From positions 50,794,467-50,811,966 of the forward strand of contig CM060325.1 in the NCBI GenBank assembly GCA_030674155.1: DNA of 17,500 bases, written 5' to 3'. The DNA is from Stramonita haemastoma (Eukaryota > Mollusca > Gastropoda > Neogastropoda > Muricidae). Position numbers and translations under genes: made by a program. Below, in pieces: positions 16,682 through 17,500 of the stretch; position 1 is the first letter of the stretch, and the number at the start of each line of letters is the position of its first letter. The notes beneath the pieces are model-generated. The model saw nothing but the letters and a program-made list of their open reading frames with translations, searched no databases and had not been told where the DNA came from.

Positions 16682-16749
<68 letters not shown>
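16682..16749. repeat. (AT)n microsatellite, 68 bp, perfect
   Basis: Uninterrupted TA/AT dinucleotides, which can extrude as a hairpin. The isoleucine/tyrosine frame on the minus strand is an artefact. Confidence 0.98.
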
Positions 16750-16751
<2 letters not shown>

Positions 16752-17069
16752 ATATACACCTGTGTGTGTACATGTGCGTGTATGTTGGAAGTCGTGGGCC
16801 TCCAGCAGGGATAAACTGTCAACAGGCCACCTTCACTACCTTCACTAGGGTAAGAACTGTGTGCCTGGACAGGTGAAAGGTAAGTGGGTATTATGTTCCT
16901 TGCTGGCTAGGCCTAGTGAAACCCCACATGGCTGGGGTAGGAAGGATCTTTGGCCACTCTCCCCATACTAAGGCTGTACACTCTCTGTGTGTTAGCTAGC
17001 CACGCATGAGTGCACATAGCTGCCTACCTACTTCTACACACATGCCAGGGCTTATGTACACACCCATAA
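16750..17069. other. Unassigned sequence
   Basis: Mixed-composition sequence with no recognised protein, RNA or repeat copy. CCTTCACTACCTTCACTA near 16830 is a short direct repeat. Confidence 0.55.
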
Positions 17070-17136
17070 GAGAGAACTCTGAACTCTGATATAGTTTGAT
17101 ATTACATCAGCCTTTGGCCACAATACATGAAAAGGT
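17070..17136 (-). mobile_element. Dispersed GAACACT-type repeat, copy D (short)
   Basis: AGAGAGAACTCTGAACTCTGA (two heptamer variants) is followed by TTTGATATTACATCAGCC and CTTTGGCCACAATACATGAA, matching copies A and C in order and orientation. The GA tract is reduced to a few units and the body is lost. Confidence 0.65.
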
Positions 17137-17500
17137 AGTATGTGTATATAATGAGTAGGGGAGGGGGGAGGGTACCGACAGACATGAGCAGTGGTTTTAT
17201 AATGAATACTCTATTGAATCAGTATTAAATTCGCGCTCACATGTATGTATACTTTTCATCCTTTTAAGCTGCTTTTGACAATTATTTAGTTCTGTAATCA
17301 ACAACTGAAAAAACAACAACATTTGAATGGGTACATGATGATTGGTTAAGAACAGGCAGTTTTTAGAGCCCACGATGCCACCACTGATCATTTGTTTACA
17401 CTTCATAGCATGACTGATGTATTTTTTGCTATGAGAAAAGGGCTCTAATGTCTATTCAGTGGAGTTTGAAAAGACGTCTGTTCCTGTAAACAGAGCTTTT
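17137..17500. other. Unassigned sequence at the right edge
   Basis: A short G-rich run (GGGGAGGGGGGAGGG) near 17158-17172, then AT-rich sequence with no recognised feature. A 69-codon minus-strand frame lacks any motif. Confidence 0.55.

Overview
This is a eukaryotic, intron-bearing and very repeat-rich stretch. It most likely comes from a marine mollusc, probably a gastropod. The inference rests on decayed non-LTR retrotransposons, several tRNA-derived SINE fragments of a kind I associate with gastropods, long CA/GA/AT/GATA/ACTC microsatellites, several minisatellites, and no operons or bacterial gene organisation.

The one host gene I can support lies on the minus strand and is only partly inside the window. 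It is a beta-1,4-galactosyltransferase-family (B4GALT / glycosyltransferase family 7) gene. Exon 1 (8814-8493) encodes the cytoplasmic tail, signal anchor and stem. Exon 2 (6209-5974) encodes the N-terminal part of the catalytic domain (RGGNYRPPNC, AIIIPCRNR). Exon 3 (894-707) encodes the DxD metal-binding region (FIFQDVDLLP). The three exons join in a consistent frame (phases 1, 0, 2) through GT..AG sites, giving 248 complete codons. The remaining catalytic exons must lie beyond the left edge.

Region by region: 1-545 is the 3' half of a SINE whose tail has become a ~99-bp tandem array. 560-663 is a LINE C-terminal scrap. 707-894 is exon 3. 895-5973 is intron 2, holding CA arrays, three LINE remnants (one ~2.2 kb with a recognisable reverse transcriptase), GA/GATA arrays and copies of a dispersed GAACACT-tailed repeat. 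5974-6209 is exon 2, whose donor site sits inside an ACTC/TGAG microsatellite. 6210-8492 is intron 1 (GT array, SINE, 800 bp of trinucleotide repeats). 8493-8814 is exon 1. 8815-9244 is a leader-like stretch without upstream ATGs, containing a 33-bp minisatellite. 9245-10035 holds diverged tandem repeats. 10190-10310 is a second SINE body. 10973-11277 is a ~300-bp long-inverted-repeat element. 11278-13115 shows nothing recognisable. 13116-13400 is another tRNA-derived SINE. 13975-15525 is two related, adjacent minisatellites. 15883-16545 is a CA-type array attached to an internally deleted LINE. The rest is AT repeats, a further GAACACT-type repeat copy and unassigned sequence.

No new enzymatic system is visible. 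The most interesting aspects are the crowding of the B4GALT exon boundaries by tandem arrays, the repeated placement of microsatellites at retroelement 3' ends, and a minisatellite whose unit appears to have arisen inside its neighbour.
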